This document shows, one piece after another, positions 50,399-59,378 of a stretch of DNA of 64,000 nt (position 1 is its first letter; the number at the start of each line of letters is the position of its first letter). Origin of the DNA: Phycisphaeraceae bacterium (GTDB lineage Bacteria; Planctomycetota; Phycisphaerae; Phycisphaerales; Phycisphaeraceae); contig JAJDCY010000024.1 of NCBI GenBank assembly GCA_029260595.1, forward strand, positions 248,001 through 312,000. Direction: 5' to 3'. The notes beneath the pieces are model-generated. The model was not told the origin of the DNA and ran no database searches. It saw only the letters and a list, made by a program, of their open reading frames with translations. Made by a program: the position numbers and the translations under genes.

Positions 50399-50994
50399 TG
50401 ATTCCCTAGAACCCCAACCACCCCAACCACCCCCCCAACCCCCACCCCCACCGCATGCGCCAACGGCACCGCCACCACCCCCGCCTGCGCACTATCCACG
50501 AACACCGCCTGCCCCGTCACCACCTCAACCCCCGTCTTCAACAAAAACCCCAACCCCGCCGCACCCACTCCCACCACCACCCACCACCGCCGCGCAACCC
50601 ACGCACGCCAAAACAACACAACCACCACCAACCCAAACAACGCACTATCAATCCCCGACAACCCCCGATACCCCGACATCTCCGGCAAGAAAACCCAAAC
50701 CGCCCCCGACACCACCACCGCCGAAACCAAAACACAAACCCACCACCCGCGCCGCGCCACCCGCCGCGCCCACCCGCCGACAACAACCAAAACCCCCGCA
50801 TCCCAAAACAAATGATCCCAGGACCAATGCGCCCAATGACAACTCACCACCCGCCAAACCTCCCCGCGCCCCACCGCCCCCCGCTCAAACCCCAACAACT
50901 CACTCAACCCCGGAACTACCCACACAACCACCGCCACCAACGCCAAACCCACCGGCGACCAACACCCGCGCACCACTCGCCAAAAAAACTCCAA
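50389..50994 (-). CDS. Rhombosortase-like intramembrane serine protease
   Basis: About 201 residues from a TTG at 50994; the longest frame (to 51093) starts within repeats. Six membrane segments. Rhomboid family signs: GEVWRVVSCHWAHWSWDHLFWD (rhombosortase-type His/Asn loop), YRGLSGIDSALFGL with the GxSG serine, and the C-terminal VPLAHAVGVGVGGVVG with the catalytic His. Rhombosortases process proteins carrying a GlyGly-CTERM tail; a possible tail is encoded at 52105. The C-terminus and stop codon are altered by a CTGACAAG palindrome. Confidence 0.72.
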
Positions 50995-51009
50995 ACCACG
51001 AACCCCCAG

Positions 51010-51095
51010 ACCCGTAGGCCCGGCATCCTGCCGGGCACCTCCTGACGCAACACCCACCACCGCTCTCCGCGTAGGGCGGGCACCGCCCACCATCC
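51010..51095 (+). repeat. Two GTAG-leader hairpins
   Basis: GTAGGCCCGG-type (51013-51037) and GTAGGGCGGGC-type (51071-51091), both in + orientation, between the two - strand membrane protein genes. Confidence 0.83.
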
Positions 51096-51109
51096 GAACC
51101 CACCAACCC

Positions 51110-52015
51110 CTACGACAACACCACCAACACCGGCAACGCCAATACCCCTGCTAACCAAACCCCATTCACCCACAGCGCCCAAAGCCGAAGCACACCCGAC
51201 TCGCGATCATCAAACCGCGCAACCAACGCAAGCACAACCCCCACACTCAACAAAACCACACTACCCAACCACAGCCCCCCAACCCGACCAACCACTTCCA
51301 TCGACGGGTAGTGCACATACTCATACACATTCACCGTCGCCCACACCCCCGCCGAGCACCCGACGATCAACGAACCAATCGAACACACCGACCCCATGAC
51401 CAGCTCACCCCGCCACGCATCAACCGCCAGCCGAACACTATTCAACACCACAAACCCCACCGCACCAACCAACCCATACACCACCGCGCCGACTGAATGA
51501 CCAAGCGCCGCGTAGCACACCCAATAAACCAGCCACCCATAAGCAGCCCACACCGCTACCCGCTTCAACCTCAACCACCTCAAACTACTCGCCGCAACAA
51601 ACCCCACCCCACCAATCACAATCATCGGAACCGTTAAATCAATCTCATCCCCACCTGAATCCCGCGACGCCATAAACAACCAACTCGCCAACCACCCGAC
51701 ACCAACCGCCACCGGCAACCGCTTCAACGTCACCCAGCGCAACCCCAACAGCCCAACAAAACCCAACACCCCCATAAACAAACACGACTCCGCGCTCAAC
51801 TCCCGCTCGAGGCGATCAGTCACCCCAAACAACAACCACGCCGCCAACCACCCCAACGCCACACCCCATTGCACCACCCGAACCCACGGGTTCCCCCAAA
51901 AACCCCGCACCCAATCCACACGCTGCGACCCACCCAAACCCTCACTAGCCTCTTGGTGATCTACCACTGCCGCACTCCGATCAGTAGCTAGGCTCCGCCC
52001 ACTTCGACAACACAT
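51110..52015 (-). CDS. Polytopic membrane protein
   Basis: About 301 residues from the ATG at 52015. About nine membrane segments, several repeated in pairs of the form GWLASWLF / GWLVYWVC / LGWLAAWLLF, each followed by LRW-L-LKRL (RWVTLKRLPVAV and RWLRLKRVAVWA). This suggests internal duplication. The soluble N-terminus is short. No family recognised. It lies upstream of the rhombosortase-like gene on the same strand and could be its operon partner. Confidence 0.6.
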   Translation of the reverse strand: MCCRSGRSLATDRSAAVVDHQEASEGLGGSQRVDWVRGFWGNPWVRVVQWGVALGWLAAWLLFGVTDRLERELSAESCLFMGVLGFVGLLGLRWVTLKRLPVAVGVGWLASWLFMASRDSGGDEIDLTVPMIVIGGVGFVAASSLRWLRLKRVAVWAAYGWLVYWVCYAALGHSVGAVVYGLVGAVGFVVLNSVRLAVDAWRGELVMGSVCSIGSLIVGCSAGVWATVNVYEYVHYPSMEVVGRVGGLWLGSVVLLSVGVVLALVARFDDRESGVLRLWALWVNGVWLAGVLALPVLVVLS

Positions 52016-52104
52016 CAGAAACAAGGCAGGGCTCAGCCGAAGGTACACCCCGCAACCAAGCCCCGCCCTTCGCAGTCAACAATCACTTACACCAACTCAC
52101 ACAC
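52016..52104. other. Non-coding spacer with weak hairpin
   Basis: AAGGCAGGGCT (52024-52034) can pair imperfectly with AGCCCCGCCCTT (52059-52070). This may be a terminator for the small gene to its right or a decayed GTAG-type hairpin. Confidence 0.4.
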
Positions 52105-52338
52105 TCACCCCCGCGGCCGCCCCTTCCGCCGCCGAACAACAAACCCCACCACCCCAACACCCAACACCACCACCCCCGTCACCGGGTCCACCGCACCAGC
52201 ACCCCCACCCCCAAAACTCAAATCCCGACTACGCGGCCGACTGCTCGTATCCGGCGATGACCCCTCACGAACCACAGCCCTGATAAAGAGGTCGGGAGTC
52301 ATTGTTTCACCAGTGCTCTTGCAGCAATCTAATTTCAT
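52105..52338 (-). CDS. Short ORF with C-terminal sorting-like tail
   Basis: About 77 residues from the ATG at 52338 (MKLDCCKSTGE). Residues about 15-25 are encoded by a GGTCGGGAGTCATTG repeat, so the N-terminal half may not be an original protein. The C-terminal half is striking: SFGGGGAGAVDPVTG, then a hydrophobic stretch VVVLGVGVVGFVV, then RRRKGRPRG. This matches the layout of GlyGly-CTERM (rhombosortase) tails and also resembles the PEP-CTERM of the 33.9 kb protein with VDP for PEP. It could be the remnant of a longer sorted protein. No signal peptide. Confidence 0.4.
   Translation of the reverse strand: MKLDCCKSTGETMTPDLFIRAVVREGSSPDTSSRPRSRDLSFGGGGAGAVDPVTGVVVLGVGVVGFVVRRRKGRPRG
52283..52311 (+). 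repeat. AAAGAGGTCGGGAGTCATTG element
   Basis: Shares GGTCGGGAGTCATTGTT with the element at 48879 inside the TPR gene. Similar AAAGGGGTCAGGAGTCATT elements are widespread in bacteria, sometimes close to IS200-like transposase genes (from memory, not checked). Confidence 0.6.
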
Positions 52339-52351
52339 ATCCAATAATCAT

Positions 52352-54244
52352 TTACCCAACCTCAAACCCTGCCGCCACGGCCATCGCCACCATCCGCTCT
52401 CGCAGCGCATCGGCCACTTCCTGATGCCCCATGCCCGGATCGGGCACAAACCCCGGCCCAAACACCACCGTCGTCCGGCTGGGTTTCAAGAAATGCCACA
52501 GCATGGACTGGGTCTGCGGTGTCCCATAAATCCAAACAGGGACAATCGTTGCGCCGCTACGCTTGGCCAGCATCGACACCCCCGGCTCGAACGGTTTGAG
52601 CACCCGATCCGCACGCTGCGCCCCGCCCTCGGGGAAAATCCCGATTACATCGTTGCTGTGCAAATGCCTTAGCGTCTGTCGTAGCTGGGCCAGGTCGCTG
52701 CCATCCTGATCGACCGTGATCGGTTGGATCATCCGCCACAGCGGATCGAGCAATCGAAACCGATAACCGCTGTACATCACCCATCTTACAGCCCGCGGCA
52801 CCGCCGACTGGATGATCGCCGGGTCCAGCCCCGTCGTGTGGTTCGCGGCCAGGATCACCGGCCCGCTCGATGGGACGTGGTGTCTGCCGATCCACGTAAG
52901 CCGATGCCACACCAGCGTATACGCACGACACACCCGCCACGTGGCGTTTAGCGCCCGCCCCGGATGAGGCCCAGCCGTCATCGCCACAAACAGCCCGATC
53001 GCGGACACCCCCAGTAGCAGCACCGCCGCCACGCACAGCGCCGGGATCATAAAACCGTCCGCCCCCGGCATCCGCCAGATCGCGAAATTGATCACCACGC
53101 TCGTCAGCGTGATCGCCAGATCGCGAACACCGAAAACCCGCCCCCGTATGTAGTTAGGCGTGATTAGCTGGGTCAGGGTCGCGATGCAGATCATCGCCGC
53201 GTTGCCGAAAAACCCGCACCCGAACGTCAGGACCAGGCCCACCTGATATGACCGGCTCATCGCGATCGCGACCAGGCTGCCCCCCGTGACCAGCAGGCAG
53301 GCCAGCGCGAACCACGAGGACTCCCGCCGCGTCCCGATCCACGCCACCCACAAGCTGCTCGCCAGCATCCCAATCCCCAGGGTCGCCATCATAACCGACG
53401 TCTTGCTAAGCAATTGCGATGGCTCGATCCCGTACCGATCCTTGCAGAGCGCCGCGATCGCGGCCAGCAGCGTGTGGCCGGCTGCCCAGAACAGCATGCT
53501 CAAGACGGTCAAAATCAGTACAGGCCGATGCCGCCGGATATACCCCACCGCCTCGATCAATCGCCGGATCTGCCCGGTTTTCGGCCCCGCCATGCTCCGC
53601 CCGCTCGCGCGTAACTTCAAGAAAGCGAAGAACGTCCCGCTCACCGCAAAGCACGCCACCGCTAGACCTAACCCTTGGTGTAGAGACCCCTTATCGATGA
53701 TCGGCCCGCCGACCATCAGCCCGATCATCGATGCGATCACCGCGATGCCCAGGATGATTGCGTTGGCAGGCTGTAGCTGCCGCGTCGGCACGATCTGCGG
53801 AACGGTTGCCGCCTTCGCCGGACTGAAGACGGCCGCGAGCAGACCCACCGCGAAAATAATCGCGTAAACTTTCCAGTGGTGGTCACTTGGAATCATCGCC
53901 GCCGCCCCCGCCGGGGCGATCAAGAAAGCCAGTAAAAGGATCCCCGCCCGTGCCTCATCGCAGAACAGCATCAGCCACTTGCGAGGCAGCGTGTCCGCGA
54001 TCCACCCCGCGACCGGCCCAAACAGCACGTAAGGCAGGAAGAAGAAGAACGACACCGATGCGGTGATGCTCGAGACCTGAGCTTCCGGCGCCCGATACCC
54101 AAGCATCGTCCACGCGGCGAGTTGGATCATCCGATCCCCGAACCCCGACGCCGCGACGCTCGACCACATCAGCAGAAAGCTGACATTGCGCCAGAGCGGC
54201 CCCGCCGCCCGAGCCTCCAACGCAACGATCGGCTTAACACCCAT
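52352..54244 (-). CDS. MFS transporter fused to a PlsC-type acyltransferase
   Basis: About 630 residues. Residues 1-440 hold about twelve membrane segments of an MFS permease (NVSFLLMWSSVAASGFGDRMIQLAAW, FFLPYVLFGPVAGWIADTLPRKWLM). Residues about 450-630 are an acyltransferase with the HxxxxD motif in NHTTGLD, FPEGGAQ, and a later PVWIYGTPQ. This layout matches LplT-Aas-like proteins: import and re-acylation of lysophospholipids. The ATG at 54244 is preferred to the longer frame. The last gene left of the base-skew switch; its + strand still has more C than G. Confidence 0.85.
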   Translation of the reverse strand: MGVKPIVALEARAAGPLWRNVSFLLMWSSVAASGFGDRMIQLAAWTMLGYRAPEAQVSSITASVSFFFFLPYVLFGPVAGWIADTLPRKWLMLFCDEARAGILLLAFLIAPAGAAAMIPSDHHWKVYAIIFAVGLLAAVFSPAKAATVPQIVPTRQLQPANAIILGIAVIASMIGLMVGGPIIDKGSLHQGLGLAVACFAVSGTFFAFLKLRASGRSMAGPKTGQIRRLIEAVGYIRRHRPVLILTVLSMLFWAAGHTLLAAIAALCKDRYGIEPSQLLSKTSVMMATLGIGMLASSLWVAWIGTRRESSWFALACLLVTGGSLVAIAMSRSYQVGLVLTFGCGFFGNAAMICIATLTQLITPNYIRGRVFGVRDLAITLTSVVINFAIWRMPGADGFMIPALCVAAVLLLGVSAIGLFVAMTAGPHPGRALNATWRVCRAYTLVWHRLTWIGRHHVPSSGPVILAANHTTGLDPAIIQSAVPRAVRWVMYSGYRFRLLDPLWRMIQPITVDQDGSDLAQLRQTLRHLHSNDVIGIFPEGGAQRADRVLKPFEPGVSMLAKRSGATIVPVWIYGTPQTQSMLWHFLKPSRTTVVFGPGFVPDPGMGHQEVADALRERMVAMAVAAGFEVG

Positions 54245-54381
54245 GGGCGAGGAGTTTATCAGATCGAACCCCCGGTGCCGGGATCCGGCACCGCCGTCAC
54301 CAGGCTCGTGAAGAACTGACCGCTGCCAACCGAAAAGTTCTAGGACTGACAAATCTTACCCGTCACTTTGGGGGCAATCCG

Positions 54382-54813
54382 ATGGCCAGATCTACCATGC
54401 CAGCCGCAACGTCCGCGATCGAAGACCAGCTCTTCGCGAGGCTGTTCGACCAGCTAGACCGCAACCAGCGCGAGCCCCGCGGCGGCGGCCGGCGCAGCAA
54501 CAACCGCCTTCGATATCGCTATCGTCATGTTATTCAACTATTTGCAAATGTCGGTGACGACACGCAGCCACTGCGATCCCTCGCGGTCATCACCCGCGAC
54601 ATCAGCTCCGGCGGGATCGGCTTCCTCCACGACAGCGAGCTTGAGCCGGGGTCGCGGTGCGTGGTGGAACTGGTCAACGGCGATCGCCACGCCACCGCCC
54701 GAGGCCATGTCCGCTACTGCAACCCCGTCAACAGCGCGATCTACCAGATCGGGATGCACTTTGAAACGCCGATCGATCCGCTTTTGTTTGTCCGGGCACC
54801 GGATCACAACTAA
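54382..54813 (+). CDS. PilZ domain protein
   Basis: 143 residues. The PilZ c-di-GMP motif is seen as RRSNNRLRYRYR (RxxxR) plus ITRDISSGGIGF (DxSxxG), followed by a beta-barrel pattern (CVVELVNGDRHATARGHVRYC, YQIGMHFE). The N-terminal 45 residues are helical. It likely acts as a soluble c-di-GMP receptor. ATG at 54382 with GGGGGC about ten bases upstream. Divergent from the MFS-acyltransferase gene and convergent with the SPFH gene, 35 bases away. Confidence 0.85.
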   Translation: MARSTMPAATSAIEDQLFARLFDQLDRNQREPRGGGRRSNNRLRYRYRHVIQLFANVGDDTQPLRSLAVITRDISSGGIGFLHDSELEPGSRCVVELVNGDRHATARGHVRYCNPVNSAIYQIGMHFETPIDPLLFVRAPDHN

Positions 54814-54960
54814 TTGGCAGAGAAAGTGATACCGGGATGTTGCCCGGGTCAGTTAGCCTGCTTCTGCCCGGCGTGGCTCGACTGCGTCACCAGACCCACC
54901 GCGTTGAGGAAGGATTCGCTGAGGAGGTTGACGGTCATGTCCTGGGGCAGGTAGCCGGAG
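54800..54960. other. Base-skew switch point
   Basis: Counting whole 60-base lines on the + strand: 54841-54900 has 24 C and 17 G; 54901-54960 has 10 C and 27 G. Left of here the strand is C/A-rich, right of here G/T-rich, whatever the gene direction. No DnaA-box cluster (TTATCCACA-like) was found by eye. Confidence 0.65.
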
Positions 54961-56036
54961 ATGTTCTTGAACGCTTCGGACATGTGTTTGGCAACCTCAA
55001 TTCGGATAAACCCTTGCGCACCCTCGGCGGAGTAGGCGGTGAGCTTGAGGCGGGTGGCCTCGGCCTCGGCTTCGCCGAGTGCCTTGATCGCCTGGGCGTT
55101 GAGCAACGCGGCCTGCTGGTCGCCTTCCGCAATCAGGATATTGCGTTTCTTCTCGGCGATGGAGGCGAGCTCGACCTGGGCGGCGGAGGCCTCGGCGTCG
55201 AGGATGGTGCGCTTCTTCTGTGCCTCTGCCGCTAGAACCTGTTGTTCTGCCTGTTTTTGTGCGGCGAGGATGCCGACTTCTTTGTCGCGTTTGGCGTCGA
55301 CGACTGCTTTTTCGAACGCGGCGCGTGCCTCGGCCTTGGCCCGCTCGGCCTCGGCCATGGCGGCTTTGGTTTCTTCGCGTGCGCGGAGCTCTTTCTGGAT
55401 CGCGACCTGCCTGGCCTTGATTTGGCCGACGTAATCCTTGTCCAGGCCGATGTTTTCGATCACGAAGTTCTCGATCATGATCCCGCGGCGGAATAGCTCG
55501 CCCTCGGGGCTGGCCAGGCGGTTGAAGATGTCGGTTTGGAGCTCGACCAGGCCGGTGCCGGAGTAGGCGTCGATGGCGGTGCGGGTGGTGGCTTTGTCTT
55601 TGACGATGCGCATCAGCTCCGGGCGTAGCAGTTTTTCCTCGATCTGCCCGCGGACGGTCTGGTGGATCTCGATCACTTTGCTTTCCATCAGCCGCCAGCG
55701 GAGGTTCATGGAGATGCGCATGTCCTGGCCCTCGCGCGACTGGACGAGGTAGCTGTCGCGTTCGCGGCCTGAGGCGTAGCCGGCTCCGCTGGCGACGTCG
55801 TTCATCACAAAGACCTGGCTGGATACGTCGTACTTGAAGACGCGTTTGGTGAAGCCGGGGACGAGGATGTAGGTCTTGGGCAGGAGGGGCTCGGCGACGA
55901 CGCCCTCGGACCAGGTTTCCATGACGCCGATCTCGTTGCCGTCGACGGTTTCGATGTCGACCATCAGCAGGGACACGGCGACCAGGACGATCATGATGAT
56001 GCCGACGACGACCAGGCTGATCGTAGAGCGATTCAT
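54849..56036 (-). CDS. SPFH/prohibitin-family membrane protein
   Basis: About 395 residues: N-terminal membrane helix (ISLVVVGIIMIVLVAVSLLMV), SPFH domain (VDGNEIGVMETWSEGVV, RISMNLRWRLMESKVIEIHQTV, FRRGIMIENFVIENIGLD), and a long Ala/Glu-rich coiled coil (KAAMAEAERAKAEARAAFEKA-like). It ends with the C-terminal helix HMSEAFKNISGYLPQDM. Closest in layout to prohibitin/flotillin-like proteins. It is a fourth SPFH protein, separate from the HflKC-type cluster. It is followed upstream by a small membrane protein gene (start 56288), four bases away, so the two are probably co-transcribed. Confidence 0.85.
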   Translation of the reverse strand: MNRSTISLVVVGIIMIVLVAVSLLMVDIETVDGNEIGVMETWSEGVVAEPLLPKTYILVPGFTKRVFKYDVSSQVFVMNDVASGAGYASGRERDSYLVQSREGQDMRISMNLRWRLMESKVIEIHQTVRGQIEEKLLRPELMRIVKDKATTRTAIDAYSGTGLVELQTDIFNRLASPEGELFRRGIMIENFVIENIGLDKDYVGQIKARQVAIQKELRAREETKAAMAEAERAKAEARAAFEKAVVDAKRDKEVGILAAQKQAEQQVLAAEAQKKRTILDAEASAAQVELASIAEKKRNILIAEGDQQAALLNAQAIKALGEAEAEATRLKLTAYSAEGAQGFIRIEVAKHMSEAFKNISGYLPQDMTVNLLSESFLNAVGLVTQSSHAGQKQAN

Positions 56037-56039
56037 AGG

Positions 56040-56288
56040 TTATTTCCTTCGCATGGCGATCACCGTGCAGGCGATCAGGTAGATCAGCAACACCAAAAAT
56101 ATCACAGGCCAAACCATCTGGATCAGGCGTGACTTAAGAAAAAACGCCGCCACCAACACCACGATCCAAGCCAGAATCAGACCGGCGATAATATTGAAGT
56201 TGTAGATCGGCCGGCGCTTGGGGACGTACTCGATCACCTCGGGCGGGGCGTCGTTGGCGCGATCGTTTTTGTGGTCGTTTTCAGGCAT
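56040..56288 (-). CDS. Small two-helix membrane protein next to the SPFH gene
   Basis: About 82 residues from the ATG at 56288 (MPENDHKND). A polar N-terminus leads to two membrane helices (FNIIAGLILAWIVVLVAAFFL and VWPVIFLVLLIYLIACTVIAM). It is separated by four bases from the SPFH gene and is probably a partner. Not recognised as a family. Confidence 0.65.
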   Translation of the reverse strand: MPENDHKNDRANDAPPEVIEYVPKRRPIYNFNIIAGLILAWIVVLVAAFFLKSRLIQMVWPVIFLVLLIYLIACTVIAMRRK

Positions 56289-56338
56289 CGCGGGGGTCCG
56301 GGGTGAGTCGGGGTGAGCGGTCGGGGTGAGCGGTTGGA

Positions 56339-56599
56339 TCATACCAGAGCGGCCGCGACGTCGGCGGGGGTGGGGTTGCCCTCGAGAACGGGCTGGCCGT
56401 TGAGCATGATCACCGGGACGCGGTCGCCGTAGGCGCGAGCCAACTCGGGGTCGCCGTCGATGTTGCGCTTAGAGAGGGTAAATCGTCCGGACAAACCGGG
56501 GCGATCGAGGTGTTCGGTGACCATCGCCCACAGTCGATCGCAGAGGCAGCAGCCCGGTCGGGTTAGGAAAACCAGCGGCTCGGCGGGCTCGGGGGGCAT
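56339..56599 (-). CDS. Glutaredoxin-like protein (DUF836 type)
   Basis: 86 residues. Thioredoxin-fold start VFLTRPGCCLCDRLW, with a CxxC-like CCLC pair; the cis-Pro is in RVPVIMLNG. Short single-domain length fits the glutaredoxin-like DUF836 family. Thiol-disulfide exchange is likely. It is directly upstream of the small membrane protein gene and downstream of FolE2. Confidence 0.82.
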   Translation of the reverse strand: MPPEPAEPLVFLTRPGCCLCDRLWAMVTEHLDRPGLSGRFTLSKRNIDGDPELARAYGDRVPVIMLNGQPVLEGNPTPADVAAALV

Positions 56600-56612
56600 G
56601 GTGGCAGCGCGG

Positions 56613-57434
56613 TCAGTCGGTGCGCTTGTCCTTCTCGATCATGGCGTAGGCGTTGTGGTTGTGGATGGATTCGAAGTTCTCGCTGATGACCTGGTACCAG
56701 GAGACGCGGTCTTCGGCTTCGAGCGAGATGGCGAGGTCGCGGACGATGTCCTCGACGAATTTAGGGTTGTCGTAGGCTTTTTCGGTGACCCACTTCTCGT
56801 CGGGGCGCTTGAGCACGGCGAAGACCTGTGTGCTGGCCGACCGCTCGGTCACGTCGAAAAGTTCCTCGATCCACATCGACTTTCCGGGGGCGAACCGCAC
56901 GCGGGCCTGCACCTCGCAGCGCTGGTTGTGGGCGCCGTAGTCGGCGATTTTTTTCGAGCACGGGCACAGGCTGGTCGCGGGGACCTTGATGCCCATGATG
57001 AAGTCCTCGGCTCCGTTGATCGAGGCCTCGAAGGTCACCTGGATATCGAGCATGCCGGCGGCGCCGGTGACGGGTGCTTTTTTGTGGATGAAGTAGGGGA
57101 AGGTCAGCTCGAGGTGGGCCTCTTCGGCTTCGAGCCGCTTTTTCATGTCGTGGCAGACGGTCATGATCTGGTCTGAGCGGATCTCGCCGTGGTGTCGGTT
57201 GAGCACTTCGAGGAAGCGGCTCATGTGGGTGCCTTTTTGGTAGTGGGGCAGGCCGACGTACATGTTGACCTTGGCGACGGTGTGCTGGACGCCGCCGGTG
57301 GCGGGGCAGTTGAGGGTGATGGGGTAGGTGATGTGGCGGACGCCGACCTTGTCGATGGCAACGCGGCGTTCGTCGCGGGAGGACTGGACGTCGGGCATGA
57401 CTTGAACGACGCCGGCGCGGGGTTTGGTGATCAT
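56613..57434 (-). CDS. folE2: GTP cyclohydrolase FolE2
   Basis: 273 residues, the usual length. Family text: MPDVQSSRDERRVAIDKVGVRHITYPI, VNMYVGLPHYQKGTHMSRF, and the metal-binding Cys region SLCPCSKKIADYGAHNQRC. It converts GTP to dihydroneopterin triphosphate for folate or queuosine synthesis and works without zinc as FolE does. The ATG at 57434 follows a TCCTATATAGGA palindrome (57444-57455) that may overlap its promoter. Confidence 0.95.
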   Translation of the reverse strand: MITKPRAGVVQVMPDVQSSRDERRVAIDKVGVRHITYPITLNCPATGGVQHTVAKVNMYVGLPHYQKGTHMSRFLEVLNRHHGEIRSDQIMTVCHDMKKRLEAEEAHLELTFPYFIHKKAPVTGAAGMLDIQVTFEASINGAEDFIMGIKVPATSLCPCSKKIADYGAHNQRCEVQARVRFAPGKSMWIEELFDVTERSASTQVFAVLKRPDEKWVTEKAYDNPKFVEDIVRDLAISLEAEDRVSWYQVISENFESIHNHNAYAMIEKDKRTD

Positions 57435-57580
57435 GGTCGGCCTTCCTATATAGGACTCGGGCGGGTTCGGGTGCCGCGGCTACGGTCGATCATAGGGGTG
57501 GCGGTGGGGCTGGGCAATTAGCGATTTTGCGGCCGCGATGGGGGGTTGATCGGTTGATTGATCCGATTTGGCGGCAGGTG

Positions 57581-58177
57581 TTAGTTGCTTAGAACGGATG
57601 CGATCGCGGTGAGGATTGCGTCGGGCTCGCTCATGCGGCCGGGGCCGGTGGTGCGGCAGGACTGCCAGCCGTGGTCGGGGCCGACGAACCGTGCGTTGAG
57701 CAGGTCGGTGAGGGTGTTGACGTTGCGCTGGTTGATGGGGCTGGTCCACATGTCGGCGTTCATGGCGGGAGCGAGGAGCAGGGGGGTTTCGGCGGGCAGC
57801 GCGCAGGCGAGGAGGGAGACGATGTCGTCGGTGGTGCCGGCGGCGAGTTTGGCGAGGGTGTCTGCGGATGCGGGGGCGATGGCCATGATGTCGCACCAGC
57901 GGGCGAGGGCGATGTGTTGGGTTGCGGTGTTGCGGTGCTTGGACCAGGCGCTGGTGATGACCGGTGCGCCGCTGAGTGATTCGAACGTGAGTGGCGCGAC
58001 GAAGCGTGTGGCGGCGCGTGTCATGGCGACGCGGACCTGGGCGCCGGCTTGGGCGAGTTGGCTGACGAGCGCGGCGGATTTGTAGGCGGCGATGCCGCCG
58101 GTGACGGCGAGCAAGACGTTGCGGCCTTGCGCGGGCGAGGGGTCGCGTGGGGTGGTGTTGGTGTCGGGAGTGTTCAC
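57581..58177 (-). CDS. coaC: Phosphopantothenoylcysteine decarboxylase (CoaC domain only)
   Basis: 198 residues. Flavoprotein motifs: VLLAVTGGIAAYKSAALVSQL, catalytic His in TQHIALARWCDIMAIAPASAD (PASANT-like), PAMNADMW, and the substrate loop SCRTTGPGRMSEP with a cysteine. There is no CoaB synthetase domain, so CoaB must be separate. It makes phosphopantetheine for coenzyme A. The start codon is GTG at 58177. The neighbouring rpoZ gene lies upstream, a known pairing. Confidence 0.9.
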   Translation of the reverse strand: MNTPDTNTTPRDPSPAQGRNVLLAVTGGIAAYKSAALVSQLAQAGAQVRVAMTRAATRFVAPLTFESLSGAPVITSAWSKHRNTATQHIALARWCDIMAIAPASADTLAKLAAGTTDDIVSLLACALPAETPLLLAPAMNADMWTSPINQRNVNTLTDLLNARFVGPDHGWQSCRTTGPGRMSEPDAILTAIASVLSN

Positions 58178-58231
58178 GGGGCGGATCCCGGGTTGAGGTC
58201 GGGAGAGAGAGTTGGCCCGTGCGTGTGCGTG

Positions 58232-58447
58232 CTACTCGTCGGGTTCTTCTTCGGCATCGGGTCGGATGTCGATCTTGCCTTCGACGATTTCCTGGATGGC
58301 GATTTCGAAGTCGGTGCGGCCCTGGCGGACGACGAGCGGGCGTGCGCCTTCCATGAGTTCGCGGACGCGGTGTTGTACGAGTGAGGTGAGCTTGAATCGG
58401 CCACCGACGCGTTCGACGATGTCGTCACCTTTTAGCGCTTCGATCAT
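58232..58447 (-). CDS. rpoZ: RNA polymerase omega subunit
   Basis: 71 residues, typical size. MIEALKGDDIVERVGGRFKLTSLVQHRVRELMEG matches the omega family, and the helix FEIAIQEIVEGKI is conserved; a short acidic tail follows. It promotes assembly of RNA polymerase. ATG at 58447 with AGGAG nine bases upstream and a good promoter at 58490-58518. Upstream of coaC in the same direction, a common bacterial pair. Confidence 0.92.
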   Translation of the reverse strand: MIEALKGDDIVERVGGRFKLTSLVQHRVRELMEGARPLVVRQGRTDFEIAIQEIVEGKIDIRPDAEEEPDE

Positions 58448-58489
58448 GGGCGGGGTGCTCCTAACAGGGACCGGACAGTAAAGCCCATC

Positions 58490-58518
58490 ATTATAGAGGT
58501 TGGGTGTGTCGGCAGCAA
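58490..58518 (-). promoter_or_regulatory. Predicted rpoZ promoter
   Basis: On the - strand TTGCTG (58513-58518) and a perfect TATAAT (58490-58495) are 17 bases apart. The transcript would start near 58483, about 36 bases before the ATG. Confidence 0.7.
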
Positions 58519-59348
58519 CCGGTGCCCGGGGTGTGGCTTGGTGGGTGGTGAGGGGTGGATTTCGTCAGGTCGGGGGGCGGAGTTGGGGAGCTGACGGGTG
58601 GACCAGTGAGAGGTACGCGGCGTGTGGGGCGGGCATCGGTGGTGGTGCGCGTCGGGGGGTGGGGGGTGCCGTGCGAGGCGTGCTGATGTTGGTCGTTGTT
58701 GGTGCTCGCGGTTGGTGTGCGCGGGGTGACGGCGCGCGGGGCTGCGCTGTTTGAGGGGTGCGCGGTTGGTGTTGGTGGTGTTGGTTGGTTGCGCTCGTCA
58801 GTTGCGCTGTGAGCGCGCGGTGCGCTGCGTGTTTGCGTTGCGCGGCGCGCGGTTGATGGGGATTGTGTGTGGGGCGTGGGCGCTGCGCGCGGGCGCGAAA
58901 TTGGTTGAACGGGGGGCTGAAGAGGCAAAAATTTAGAAAAAACGAAAATTTTTTTTTAAGGGCGGATTGGGTCGGATCGGGGTGTGTGCGCGGCGGCGCG
59001 GGGGCGCGTGCGCGGTGGGGTTGGTGTGCGCGGGTGCGGGCGCTTCGCGCTGTGTGCGTGTTGGCGGTCTGCGCGCGTAGTGGTGTGTGTGTTGCGGTTA
59101 ATCGCCGAAAAAACGCGGATAAAACATCTGGAAAAGGCCTTGGTTTCGATTGGGAGTCGTTGCGGTGGTGGTTGCGCGGTCGGTTGCGCTGAGCGGGTGC
59201 GCGCGTTGGGTTGGCGCGTGGTCTGCGCGTGTGTGAATGGCGCAATCCTTGCGTTTGTCGGCGCATGAGAGGGGTTGCGCGTTGAAGTTTGCTCAAGGTG
59301 GTTAAGGTTCACGGCCGATAGAAATTGAGCCGTAACGGGATTGAAGGA

Positions 59349-59378
59349 TTGACGGTGCTTTCCCGAGAGCGGTAAATT
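59349..59378 (+). promoter_or_regulatory. Predicted promoter of the H1-like gene
   Basis: TTGACG (59349-59354) and TAAATT (59373-59378) are separated by 18 bases. The transcript would start near 59385, with AAAGGA before the ATG at 59417. Confidence 0.5.

Noticed and set aside
54814..54848. oriC in the convergent gap at the skew switch
   Set aside because: Only 35 bases, no DnaA-box-like cluster; the skew is reported instead without naming an origin.
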